Source: Adiantum capillus-veneris
Lineage: Eukaryota; Streptophyta; Polypodiopsida; Polypodiales; Pteridaceae
Assembly (NCBI GenBank): GCA_014529385.2
Contig: CM043944.1
Coordinates: forward strand, 94,136,476 to 94,200,475
DNA: 64,000 nt
Direction: 5' to 3'
Shown: in pieces, positions 33,013 to 43,698 of the stretch
Layout: the number at the start of each line of letters is the position of its first letter
Position numbering within the stretch: the first letter of the stretch is position 1
The notes under the pieces: model-generated
Database searches by the model: none
The model's input: the letters and a program-made list of their open reading frames with translations, nothing else
What the model was told of the DNA's origin: nothing
Position numbers and translations under genes: made by a program

Positions 33013-34142
33013 AAGTGTAGTTGCAAGAACTCTAATGCGCTGCAAAGTGTACTCCAAGACCAAGGGCTTACGTTGACGTCCGTCCTTCACCTCAAAGTAG
33101 AAATCTAAAACTCTATCATGTGTGCATGCGTTGATGACAGTTAACACCCTCTAGCCGTGTGAAAGTACTCATCCCTACAGGGGGCTGAAGCTATGCCAAT
33201 CCATTGGAATCACGACCTGTATTTCTTGCTGCATAGTAGGCGTGCCTCGTATAAGGCTCCATGTGTTTGTCTATATATCGTCTAGCAAGCCACAAAACTG
33301 AATTCAATCTCCAAGACTCTGACTTGGATCCGCTGCCATGAAGCAAATCTATCCTCTCAACCTTGCTCAAATCATGAAGCCAAGGGCCACCTGCTGAGGA
33401 ACTGTACATGCATGTCGGCAAAAGAATTTCCTTCCAAGGTTCACCACGAGGGGAAGAGACCGCCAACAATGAGCTTCCTCAATAGTACCTTGCTGTGATG
33501 TGCAGGATCAATGAGTCCAAGTTCTCCCTAAGAGGTGGGTAGATTGGTGATGGACCAAGCAACCTTGGCGCGTGCGGGTTGTCCATCCGGGTTAGATCAA
33601 AGGAAGTTTTCACACATTGATGACGTGTCATGCCAAATGATAGACCCAAACTAATAAGTTGTTCCAACTTATAGGGTCCCATCTGATGGGGCCCTAGGGA
33701 CACAGATTTTATTTGAACGTGCGGTAGGCTGTACGGATCAACTTGAATTGCGCTGCAGGCTGTACGGACGGCCATAATTTGCGCTAACAGTGCTGACGTC
33801 GCAGCGTACGGATTTCCGTAAATGCCGTTGGGAAAAAATGAACGACATCTTTTGGGGGACATTGCTTTTGAGTTTGAAAGATTTTCATGTAACTGCTTTT
33901 CCGCGGCCAAGGGCCTTTAACTAAGACCCTTGGGCCACTCTCTGGTTCAGTTTGCTGACGAGCCTTCGAGCAGAGAGGACCCGCAAGCAATTGTACTTTG
34001 CTCAAGCATTAATATAAAAAGAAATACCGAAAGGGACGCCAGTCTTTGGGGCCAATCTCTCTGGGCACGGAACTACATCGGGCCTTGTCGACTCAATTGA
34101 ACTGTGATTTAAGTGTGAAGTATTTTAAAGTAATTCTCTCTT
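33013..34142. other. Unassigned part of the intron; possible promoter-bearing LTR end of element F
   Basis: No recognised protein. A perfect inverted repeat (ATAAGTTG-TTC-CAACTTAT, 33654-33672) and a TATA-like AATATAAAAAG (about 34011-34021) precede the gag of F, which would suit a 5' LTR ending near 34150. No second LTR copy exists in the window to confirm this. The minus-strand frames of 92 and 143 aa match nothing I know. Confidence 0.35.
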
Positions 34143-37100
34143 GTGTGTGGTGCCAGATTCTCGACTTGGGGTGCCCAAGTCTGTTACAGTTCGGATAGCT
34201 CTTCCTCTTCTGATTTGAGTGATGAGGATAGAAAGGGCAAGAAACGAAGAAAGAACCAGAAATTCAATAAGAACAAGAAGAAGGCCAAGAAAATCAGACC
34301 ATACCGTAGATCTCGACATTTTTCCTACAGTTTTGACGAGTTTCATCCTCTTCTAAGAGTTCGGACTCCGATGACCATATGTTTTATTCAAAGAAGAAGC
34401 ACTTTTAGAGAGCCAACCAATATGATTTTCTGGAGGATAAGGGCAAGAAGACGAAGGAATTCAAGGAGGGTGGACAGACAGTAAAGTTTGATACCTTTTC
34501 AGGGTTTCGAGATGCTCCCAAGGCTTTAGCCTCTATTCAACAATTTGACATAGCTTTCTCTAGAGGGCGCTACTCAGAAAATTCCAAAATGAGGAGGGCA
34601 GCATCATATTTAAAAGGAAATGCACAAACATGGTGGTCCACTTTTCTCTTAAGGAAAGAAGCCCTGACAAAGTGGTTAAAGTTCAAGCGACTCTTTATTT
34701 CCTGTTGGTGACTCAAGAGTACGAACGAGATGTGATTACCGCTTGGAACCATCTCCGGATGTTCAAGGCCGACACTTTGGATACTTAGTGTGAGAGATTT
34801 TGAGATGCTTTTCTACCTACCTCTTCTTTTAAGAAGGTCACTTATAAGCAACAAATCGAGCGATTTTGCTGTGGTCTTCCCAAAGAGATTCGAGATTACT
34901 GCCTTCAGCAGAAGTCCGAGTCCATTCAACAACTGATGGGACATGCTGAGCAAGTGCTATGGATTCGGGTAACTTGACTTACCCCACTAATCAAGTTTTG
35001 ATACCAAGGACCAGACAAAATTCGACAAATGATAACAGAAGAAGAAGTTTCAGAAAAATAAGGACTCACGACCCCGACTGACCAAGGAACAGAAATCAAA
35101 CTACCTCAAGGAAGGGAAGTGCTTTGACTGTGGAGAACAAGGACACATATCTGCAAGGTGCCCCAAAAAGGCACAGAGAGGACAATCAGAAGATAGGCCA
35201 GAGAGTTCCAGAGCAGCGGAAGAATGTGGCAAAAAAGGAAAGATGAAAGCTGGACTAGTACCAGATTGTGTGGGGACCGACCTCGATCGGATGGATGAAA
35301 GCATAGAACTTTGCCGTGCATGGGGCAAAGTACGAGATCAAGAAGCCCTCATCTTCTTTGACGGAGGAGCCAAGTCTAAATATATCACACCTGGATTGGT
35401 GGCTCGACTTGGAACTATGCCCGCCAAAATGGGGCCACAAGCGGAGGTAGTTCTAGCGGCACCTGAACAGGATGTTACCATTACACCTGTCATTTGCAAA
35501 CTCCGTTTGGATTGTTAGGGGTATTTAGGGCACGAGGACTTTTACATCATGCCTTTGGAAGGGTGTGACGTCCTCCTAGGAATCCCTTGGTTCCACAGGA
35601 ACAACGTTGTGGTTGATTATTGGGCCAGGAAAGCTAATTTGAAGAATGAGAAGGGCAAGAAAAATGTAAAATTGAAGGGCAAGTCCATCCCACTTGTATT
35701 GGCTTTGGTCATTTCCAAATTAATGACATTCAGTTTTTTTTGTTTACTCGATCTACTTGAAAGAACTGAATGATGAAGAACAATCAAACATGTCTAAATT
35801 GGAAAAGGAACGGCAAGACTTTCTACATGCACAAGCTGACTATTTCTCTTAAGGCCTACCAGGTGAGGTACCTCCTTCTCGTCCTGAAGATCATACGATC
35901 GATTTGATTTGAGGAAGTACACCACCGAACCGGCCACTTTATCGTGTTAGCTGAGCCCAATATGAAGAAATAATGAATCAGGTAAAAGTACCTCTAGAAA
36001 ATGGTCTTATGCAACCTAGCACTCCACCATTCTGTTCTCCAATGCTTCGAGTGTTAAAAGAAAGATGGATCTTGGAGAATGTGCATCGACTATAGGACTC
36101 TCAATAAAATCATCATCAAGAACAGATTCCCTATTCCTAGGATCGATGATATACTCAACAGACTTCAGGGGTCCACTTGTTTTAGTAGAATTGATATGAA
36201 GTGTGGATATCATCACATTCGAATTGCTCTTGGGAACGTCTACAAGACAGCTTTCAGGACAAATTTTGGCTTGTACGAATATTTGGTGATGCCATTTGGT
36301 CTCACAAACGCTCCTGTGACATTCAACCGCATGATGGATAAGATTGTTAGATAATACCGATCATTTGTGGGCACTTTAATGCTTCTTTTAGTGCTAGGCT
36401 TCATTATGGCCGAGTCTGCCCTTGATCTCCGGAGTCATGACAGAAACTCAGTGCGTTGAACTTCGTGTTGATGTATGCTCGTGTGTGTGTGTGGTGTTGT
36501 GTTTGGGAGCATATGTTAGTACCTAGTTCTACACCCACTATTGGGCACTGACGACGTTCCTGGGGATGTCGTTGTATTTAGTCAATACTTTGCATGATGG
36601 AGCTGATGGTTATATTGTCTTGTGGGTGACTACCATGGGTCTATACCTTGCACTTTCCTTTATGGGTGAATTTGGGCTTATCCTGGATTCATCTAGGTAT
36701 ACTTTCTTTAATGACATTATCGTCTTCTTTAAGAACGAGGCAAAACATCGACAACATTTGCTATAGGTTTTTCAAGCACTGCGAGCACGTAGATTGGTTA
36801 TCAATGCAAAGAAGAGCGAGTTTTTCTTGCCAGAAATACACTTTTTGGGACACATTGTCTCAACGGAAGGTGTAATGATGGACTTAGCCAAAGTAGAGAC
36901 TATCTGTGACTGGCCTAACCTGAAAAACGGTCATGAAGTTCGAAGTTTTCTGGGCTTGTGCTCTTATTATCGACGGTTCATTCGAAAATTTGTAGAGATT
37001 GCTTCTCCCTTGCATATCCTGATTTAGAAAAGAGTTCCTTTTGCTTGGGGACCAAAAGAAATTACGGTCTTTCAGACCCTCAAGGAAAAGCTAACAACAT

Positions 37101-37350
37101 GACTAGTGTTGGCCTTCCCAGACTTAAAAAATCATTTGAAGTTTACTATCATTGCTTATGAGAGTAGGATGTTTTCACGTCTAGAGATGTAGCACAGATC
37201 TATGAGAAAGAGCTATTGACAGTTATCCATGCTCTTACGTAGTGGTGACACTATTTACTTGGAGCCGATTTTACAGTCTTTACTGATCATCAGAGTTTAC
37301 ACTACTCGTCATAGAAGCAGCTTTCGGAAAAGCAGATGCCAGATGAGAAA
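34143..37350 (+). pseudogene. Element F: decayed Ty3/gypsy chromovirus, gag to RNase H
   Basis: Plus-strand pieces in order: basic gag N-region (SDSSSSSDLSDEDRKGKKRR); gag fold near 34490-34710 (FDTFSGFRDAPKALASIQQFD, AQTWWSTFLL); zinc knuckle CFDCGEQGHISARC near 35122-35163; protease with FFDGGAKSKYI, then GCDVLLGIPWFH; RT 36079-36354 (MCIDYRTLNKIIIKN, SRIDMKCGYHHIRIA, MPFGLTNAPVTFNRMM); a foreign insert of about 330 bp; RT again from 36700 (FFNDIIVFFKNE, NAKKSEFFLPEIHFLGHIV); and RNase H pieces to 37350 (YEKELLTVIHAL, TDHQSLHY). Stops and frameshifts are many. Integrase and 3' LTR are absent. Confidence 0.85.
36376..36700 (+). other. Unidentified insert in the RT of element F
   Basis: RT residues VGT and FFNDII, adjacent in all relatives, are separated here by about 325 bp that do not code for pol. 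The insert contains a GTGTGTGTG run and no clear terminal repeats. ACTT at both edges could be a short target duplication. Confidence 0.55.
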
Positions 37351-38177
37351 GGTTGTAACACCTTAACATACTCCTAAATTTGTAATGTAGGGTGTTTTTC
37401 ACAACCATTAAAATGGCTGCGAAAGCCATTAAAATGGCTTTCGCATGCAGGCAAAATTTTCTCAAACATCAACCTCCTCTCGAATTGATGGTGACCTCTT
37501 GTTCATATCCACCTGCATCCTCCTCTTCTCCTGCAGCTTCACATCCGGTTAGCTACTCGGAAATCTCCCCTCCTCGATTGCGAATTGATGCAGCCATTCC
37601 TGCTCGCTCTCATCAAGAAGGCTCTGTCATGGAGTGCTGCCAACGTAGGCGCTTTTCACCTTGCCACCTGGCGAGCTCACTTTCTCCTTGACCATTGAAT
37701 GCCTCTTGCATGAAATTCGACAGCGCATGCACCGGAGTCTTGAGCTCTGATTTATAATTTATGCTGACAATCCTGCTCTTGAGCAAAACTGCCTGCATAA
37801 AGCGCAGGAGAGAGAGGAAGGGTCTCGTAGAGATGGGAATGGAGATTTGATCGGTGATGGTTGCCAAGGACTTCAAAACTTTAAGACACCTTCCACTAAG
37901 TGTAACTTCCAATACCATTACACTTCGGCATCTGTTGTCTAATTTGGTTTTCCACTAAGTTAATTTCCAACACCTTTACAGTTCGGCATCTTTTGTCAAA
38001 TGTGTGTTGGAATGGGGTCGATTATTGAATAATAAATAAACTGAAAGCTAGGAAGACTGCCTGTAATACTTGGGTGTATGTTCTCGTATGCGGACAGTTT
38101 TGACCTTTGTCCAAACTGCTTCACTGCTTGTAGCCTGTGGTTCTAATACTCATTTTTGATCTGATTATTGGTGACAG
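37351..38177. other. Intron 3' part without recognised element
   Basis: Mostly unique-looking. It holds an inverted repeat at 37418-37445 and the branch/acceptor region of the intron. Two short words (TTTCCAACACC and similar, 37900-37990) repeat. Confidence 0.5.
37418..37445. repeat. Perfect inverted repeat, 13-bp arms
   Basis: TGCGAAAGCCATT - AA - AATGGCTTTCGCA. It can form a hairpin. AATGGCT occurs once more just upstream (37412). Confidence 0.8.
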
Positions 38178-38340
38178 GATGAGTGCCCATATAATGAATC
38201 TTGAGGCTGGCAAGCGAAGAAAAGAGGCTGAAGTAGCTGAATTTCTTGCCGAGAACGACAGTTTGAGAGCCCAGCTTGATTTTAAGGAGGCAGAGCTGGC
38301 GGCAATGAGACAGCAGGTAAGGCAGATGTTCGAGCGCTGA
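38178..38340 (+). CDS. Coiled-coil protein, exon 2 (C-terminal 53 residues)
   Basis: After the acceptor GACAG the first base completes the split codon of exon 1, and reading continues MSAHIMNLEAGKRRKEAEVAEFL ... LDFKEAELAAMRQQVRQMFER to TGA 38338. This is a continuous coiled-coil helix in phase with exon 1, which strongly supports the junction. CAG|GTAAGG at 38314-38322 is also a perfect donor, so a minor or major form could splice on after residue 338. I prefer the terminal exon, because the stop lies only seven codons later and no further coiled-coil exon is visible downstream. Confidence 0.72.
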
Positions 38341-38945
38341 CCTATGTAGCACGGGTTCTGTCCATTCCAGGAAACGGAGTAATGCACTGGCTCAATGCAT
38401 TACCTGGGGTCCCATCTTTGTCTCCATAATTGCATGGCACATAGCTGTGTTGTGATAGACGCTAGTGTGCAGGAGACAAGTGTAAATTGACGTTAGCATG
38501 TCAAGAGGGAAGACTTGTTATCTGTTTGTCATAATGTAACATCAAGGAATGTCTTGGTATTTGGCTACACATGGACTTCACAATGTAAATGCAAGGCGAG
38601 TTCTTTGGATAATCTCAAGGCTTTATCTGGTGTATTCAAGAGCGCATAGGGTGAGCAAAGTCTCTGGGCTTTGACATGTTCTGTTTCAGATGTGGAAGGA
38701 AGCGGTTCCTACTCGGTCATTGGTTAAAGCTGTATTCACGTGAATGCTGGGGATCGAACTGGAGCCTGAAAGCAAACTTAGTTTTTCCTACAAGCCAGTC
38801 TTAAAGAGGTTTTTTTTTTCTTTGATAATGTTTGATGTTTGAAGTTTGAAGTTACTTTCTTGATCAATTTTTTACTGGTGCTTGATGCTTTCTGTGATTC
38901 TCTCCACTTTCATTATGTTGTAGATTTTAGACTTGATAGTTTTGA

Positions 38946-38948
<3 letters not shown>

Positions 38949-39001
<53 letters not shown>
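38949..39001. repeat. (CA)n(TA)n microsatellite
   Basis: About 19 CA units followed by about 8 TA units. Confidence 0.95.
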
Positions 39002-39002
<1 letters not shown>

Positions 39003-40440
39003 GCTTTAGATTTGAAAGAACTTAGCATAAGTACATTTTACATGGAGGAGGCAATTGTTGCTTTGAGTAAAACTTTGCCTATAAAAGAGTTGCAAGAGTC
39101 ATCACTCGGGTGGTGACTCATGTAGCATAAGATGGGCAGCCAATTCAGGGAACCCAACCACGCCAAGATTTTATCTCGAGCCAGTTTAATGGCCTGGCCT
39201 TTCGAGGCTATTTGGGCATTCCACCTGTCTTTGGATGGGGTAAGAAGGGGAGGGCGGCCTTCTGATTCTTCCAACGTATACACTTCTTTTAGCCCAGCTA
39301 TGCTGAAAAGAGACTCTCGAGATGCCTCTGTTTGCTGGGTTTGGAGGCCCTCGTAAGATTTCACTTTTGAGAGCCTCGTGCAACTTCTTCCTTAGTCTTA
39401 TATCAAGCCTATATTAGAGTGATTGCACCACGCAATATGTAAGACAAACTAAACCGTGCTCTTTTAGTTTACAACATGATTGAATGTACATCTTTAGGCT
39501 ATATACACGATTACATTCTAGCCATGCTACATGGTGATAGTGTAGGGATCAGTGTAGTTTGAGACCGCAAAGCGCTGCTCCAGCCTCCTAGACTTGGTGG
39601 GAATGATAGATGGAAAGTTATAGCACAAGTTTGGATGTTCAAGTAGAGAGATGAAGTCCACTCTTTAACACTAGTTTGGTACCAAAACAAAACACTTTGA
39701 CAAATTTAGATTAAATGTTATTTGCATTAGACGGTGTATTTAAGAAAATCCTCTTGATATGCTTAAATATGTTAGCTAGAGGGTCTTTAAAAAATATAAC
39801 CTTGCATTTTAGAAGCTATCATGATCAAGAATAATATCAAGTGGACCCCCCGTAAGATTGCGATTGATGCTTTAAAAAAACCGACTTTGTAAGCTCAAGG
39901 AAAAATGAGAAGACTTTGTAGAAAAAATGTATGTGACTTTTCTACAATTGTGCTATAGATAATTGCAAGTTTCATGTGCCAAAAAATTTACTTGAGAGTA
40001 TATAAAGTAATGGGAAGTTCTACATGTTTGATATGGCCATTTCAAGCATATCGTTGTATAAAAGGAAAAAAATATGTTTTTGATGTATTTGCTTACCCTC
40101 TCCATTGAGGACTCAAGGTGGCAAGTAGAAGTGCTTTGGTAAGCAACAGCTATTGGATCATTTCAAATATCCAAAATTACACATGAGAAAAGTTCGAATA
40201 TTAATTCTTGAGACATGAGCATTCAAAACCTCAACTAACTTCAGACTTTCCACGTAGATCAACTAAATGTGTCAAAGTATGTGGTACAAGCTCAAATTGG
40301 GACACCTAAAACCTTAGTTTCAATGTTATTGTGTGGAAGACTCAAAATTTTCAAGAGTTTTTGCACAATAAAAATTTAAGATAGTTCAAGCAACGATATT
40401 TAGCTGAGTTAGGGAGCCGAAAAATACGTAGTTTGTTGGC

Positions 40441-40760
40441 TTTACTTTATGTACCTATGCAGGTTTCTTTCTTCAACTCGATAGTAGAGGATTTACTTTA
40501 TGTACCTATGCAGGTTTCTTTCTTCAACTCGATATGTGATACAATCGGCCATAAGTGGAGGCATACATCTTTGACCTAGTACTTGGTAAGACCTAATACT
40601 CATGTTTGTGCTACTAGTAGAAGATTTACTTTATCTATCTATGTAGGTTTCTTTCTTCAACTCAATATATGATACAATCGACCACAATTGGAGGCATACA
40701 TCTTTGACCTCATACTTGATAAGACCTTCTAAACACATAAGTAGGTTCATTTTATTCAAC
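40441..40760. repeat. Imperfect tandem repeats
   Basis: TTTACTTTATGTACCTATGC begins copies at 40441 and 40492, with a diverged copy at 40625. The last two extend over about 130 bp (AGGCATACATCTTTGACCT). Confidence 0.85.
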
Positions 40761-41069
40761 ATGATAAATCATTCATTCGGCCATGATAGGAGACAAACAT
40801 CTTCACCCTCTCACTTGAGAAGACCTTCCAAGCTCAAGTAATACCAACTAACAACATGACCACTATTGGCTCTACTTTTATTTTTCATTACATAGAATCT
40901 CCCCAAGATACTTTACCATCTCCAATTAGCATGTCCATGTTGGTCACCATTTAAAACTAATCTTACTGAGTAGGATTTGAACTCATTACGTACATAGCAT
41001 GAAACTCAACCTTACCACTAGGCTATATGCCTGCGTTGGCTTCTAAGGTCCCTTTAAGCATTAAAAAAA

Positions 41070-41162
41070 AACAATCCCCCCCCCCCCCCCCCCCCCCAGC
41101 CCCCCCCTTCTCTTTTCCCTTTTTTTCCCCCACCCTTCCCTTTTCCTTTCTCCCCCCCCCCA
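41070..41162. repeat. Poly-C / pyrimidine tract
   Basis: A run of about 22 C (41076-41097), then C-rich and T-rich blocks ending in about ten C. Such tracts are error-prone in sequencing. Confidence 0.85.
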
Positions 41163-42084
41163 AACTAATTAATGGGTTTTGAAAAAGTTGTTTTGGGCAC
41201 CTACTGGTGTTAGTAGTCATGAATCTACTAGTAATTCTAATGTCACTAAAAAATATAGTATGCATGTAAAATAATACCCAAATGATCTTATATGTTAAAT
41301 TTCTTAGTATAGACACTTACATACATAGCTTCTACATCCCTTTCAAAGAAAAAGAACTACTTTAAAGTCAAACTAGCCCCTTAGTTAGCTTATCAAAACC
41401 ACACAAAGGTTATATCCCCATTATAGATGGAAAATGAGAAGATTCTAATTCTTGAAACTATACTTGACCATAACTTCACCACTACATGCACAAGCAACCA
41501 ATACCTTGCATATTCAGCTAAATACAAAAGTAGTTTGATTGAAGAAATTTAATAAATTTTCAAGAGCATCGTTCAATCCGGACTATCATTGCTTTACTCA
41601 CTTACAAGTGATCTACTGTCATAGATTCACAATTCAAGCCGTGAATCTTGTTTAGTACCAATTTTCCAGTTTAGTCAATACATCCTTTAAACGTCTCGAT
41701 CTATCATATCTTTCCAATGTCGAATTGCCAATTTTGACCACTCACAAAACCATTTTGCATGTTGGTTGGCCACCACAACTACTGGTTTGATTTTGTACAC
41801 AATTGAGAAAATAAATTATGTTATGGAAATGTATATTGGAGACTAGAATTGATTTATAATACGATATATTGATACTATTGTTATGATCCTATTAGGGTGT
41901 TTATTGTTGATTAAAGAAGCGTGATGGACATGAAGGGTGGGTGATGCTTTTGAGCGTGTTCATATGCACGTGGTGGCGCTTATGATTTCTCCTTTATTCT
42001 TTAAAATATTTACTATTTATTCTCTCATATGTAGATGGCGGCATGGAAAATTACTCCTTTATTCTTGGGTTATCTATTATCTTG

Positions 42085-42840
42085 TTACACATAGAGTCTA
42101 TGAAAAAATAATTTTTTTGGCCAAGTGGATATAGTTATTTTCAGTGTCACATTTAACTTGTCAAATCTACACATGTTGTAACCGTCCAAAACACATTTTA
42201 TTGGCTTGACATTCAATTTTAAGCGTTGTTGATTAACATAATCCAAGCAACCAAACAAACTCAATATAGATGGCTTCTTGCTGTGCCAAGCCTCATATGG
42301 AGTGATAGATTGTAATGCTTTAGTGGGACAACTATTTAGTACATATGCAACACACATGATAGCTTCAAGCCAAAACACATGTGGCAAAACTTTTTCTTGA
42401 CCATACATTGTGTCATCCCCATAAGTGACTCGTTTTTCCTCTCAACACACCATTTTGTTAAGGGATATATGGCACTATACATTGCAATTTTATCCCATGA
42501 TTCACTAGCTATGCATTGAATTATTTATACATATACTTTCCTCCTCAATGAGAACGGAGGGTGCCTATAGTACAATTTGATACATTGCTATACATAAAAA
42601 TTTCTTGAAGCACATAAACACTTAGGACTTTGCAGTGGATACACCCATGAATGCTTGGAGTAATCAACATCAATAAAATTAACAAAGTATAAGTGTTAGC
42701 CAAAAGATGGAGCATGCTTAGGACCACAACCATCACTATATGGACAAGATGCAATTTGTGAGTAACCGGCACAATAGCCTCCTTAGGAAACTCAAAACAT
42801 TGTATTTTGCCCAAAACATAGCCTTTTACATACATAATTC
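42085..42840 (-). pseudogene. Copia integrase fragment
   Basis: From right to left: GKIQCFEFPKEAIVPVTHKLHLVH (start of the core, after the zinc module); then, in another frame, KWCVERKNESLMGM (counterpart of the NGVAERxNR block); then LPHVFWLEAIMCVAYVLNSCPTKAL, ITPYEAWHSKKPSI and LFGCLDYV. Order and motifs are those of copia integrase. There are several frameshifts and no RT. The family differs from D and E. Confidence 0.78.
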
Positions 42841-42962
42841 AATGGTGTCTCAAGAGGGGACAACAAAGCAGCCATATCAATTTTTCGCGAAAAACAACAG
42901 ATTAGAAAAATTCTATTGACCAAAAGCGTGAATGCTAGAGTATTTTGCATCTAAAATGGGCT

Positions 42963-43183
42963 TCACATAAAAATTGTACATACCAAGAAAATGTGTAGTT
43001 CTTTAAGGTTTCTTGGTGCTGGCCATTTGAGAAAAGCTTCCACTTTGTTAGGCTTCATCCGCATACCCTCGGTATATATAACGTGAGGACCAAGATAGTG
43101 AATCTCAGTCTCAAAGAAATCACATTTTCTTTCCTTAGCGAAGTGTGTGCTTTTGCAATTGCTCAAATACTATCTCATGTGTT
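42963..43183 (-). pseudogene. Element G: RT end, downstream of the hAT
   Basis: The minus frame gives AKERKCDFFETEIHYLG, IYTEGMRMKPNKVEAFLKWPAP and NLKELHIFL, the RT-RNase H connection region of gypsy pol. With the hAT and one TSD copy removed, the sequence to the right reads YSKSCKEHMR directly into this part. Confidence 0.8.
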
Positions 43184-43698
43184 GCGTTGCATTTATTCGA
43201 CCAAATAATGCAATTTATATCGAATAACTCGTCACTATTCGCATATTATCGTAAAATACATGGTATTTTTGAATAATTTATAAACTATCGATCGATACTT
43301 TATTGATCAATAGTTTATTGATCGGTATAGTATCGATCGATACGCTAGATTTATATAGAAAAATGCGCTTCGTTGTTCGATACGTTTTCAATCGATTTCA
43401 ATTTTGGAGCTTTCTAGTTGTCACACAGCTCACACTCTCTACCTCATACTCTCAAGATGCATTGCATTATCTCTATGTTTATGGCAATCAATTTGTTCTC
43501 GAGTTGCTAATTGATGACTTTGTTGAGAGTCAAGCAATGTCTTTTTATTTGAATGCCAAGCAATGTCCTCAATACTTATGTTTATGTGAATTCTCTTCAA
43601 TACTTTACTTTGTTGCTACTAAATAAAAAAAGTGAGATATATAACTCAATAGGGAGCTACAATGAGAAAAAGTGAGATACATTATCATGAAAAGATAT

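Larger units (their letters stand above)
28751..38177 (+). other. Intron of the coiled-coil gene, 9427 bp, filled with transposons
   Basis: Begins GTACTACC and ends TTGGTGACAG. A CTAAT branch-like sequence lies near 38144, with a T-rich stretch after it. The phase on both sides agrees. It contains a LINE fragment, copia E and gypsy F. Every large insert predates or tolerates the gene; whether splicing still works needs RNA data. Confidence 0.72.
38341..42084. other. Gene downstream flank and intergenic DNA
   Basis: No protein recognised. It contains the gene's 3' flank, a CA/TA microsatellite (38949-39001), a 108-aa minus frame at 39038-39364 that matches nothing I know, tandem repeats (40441-40760) and a poly-C tract (41070-41162). 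The rest is AT-rich, unique-looking sequence. Confidence 0.5.

Noticed and set aside
33191-33910. Two minus frames (92 and 143 aa) as possible genes
   Set aside because: No recognisable motif, no splice or promoter context, and position between two transposons inside an intron.
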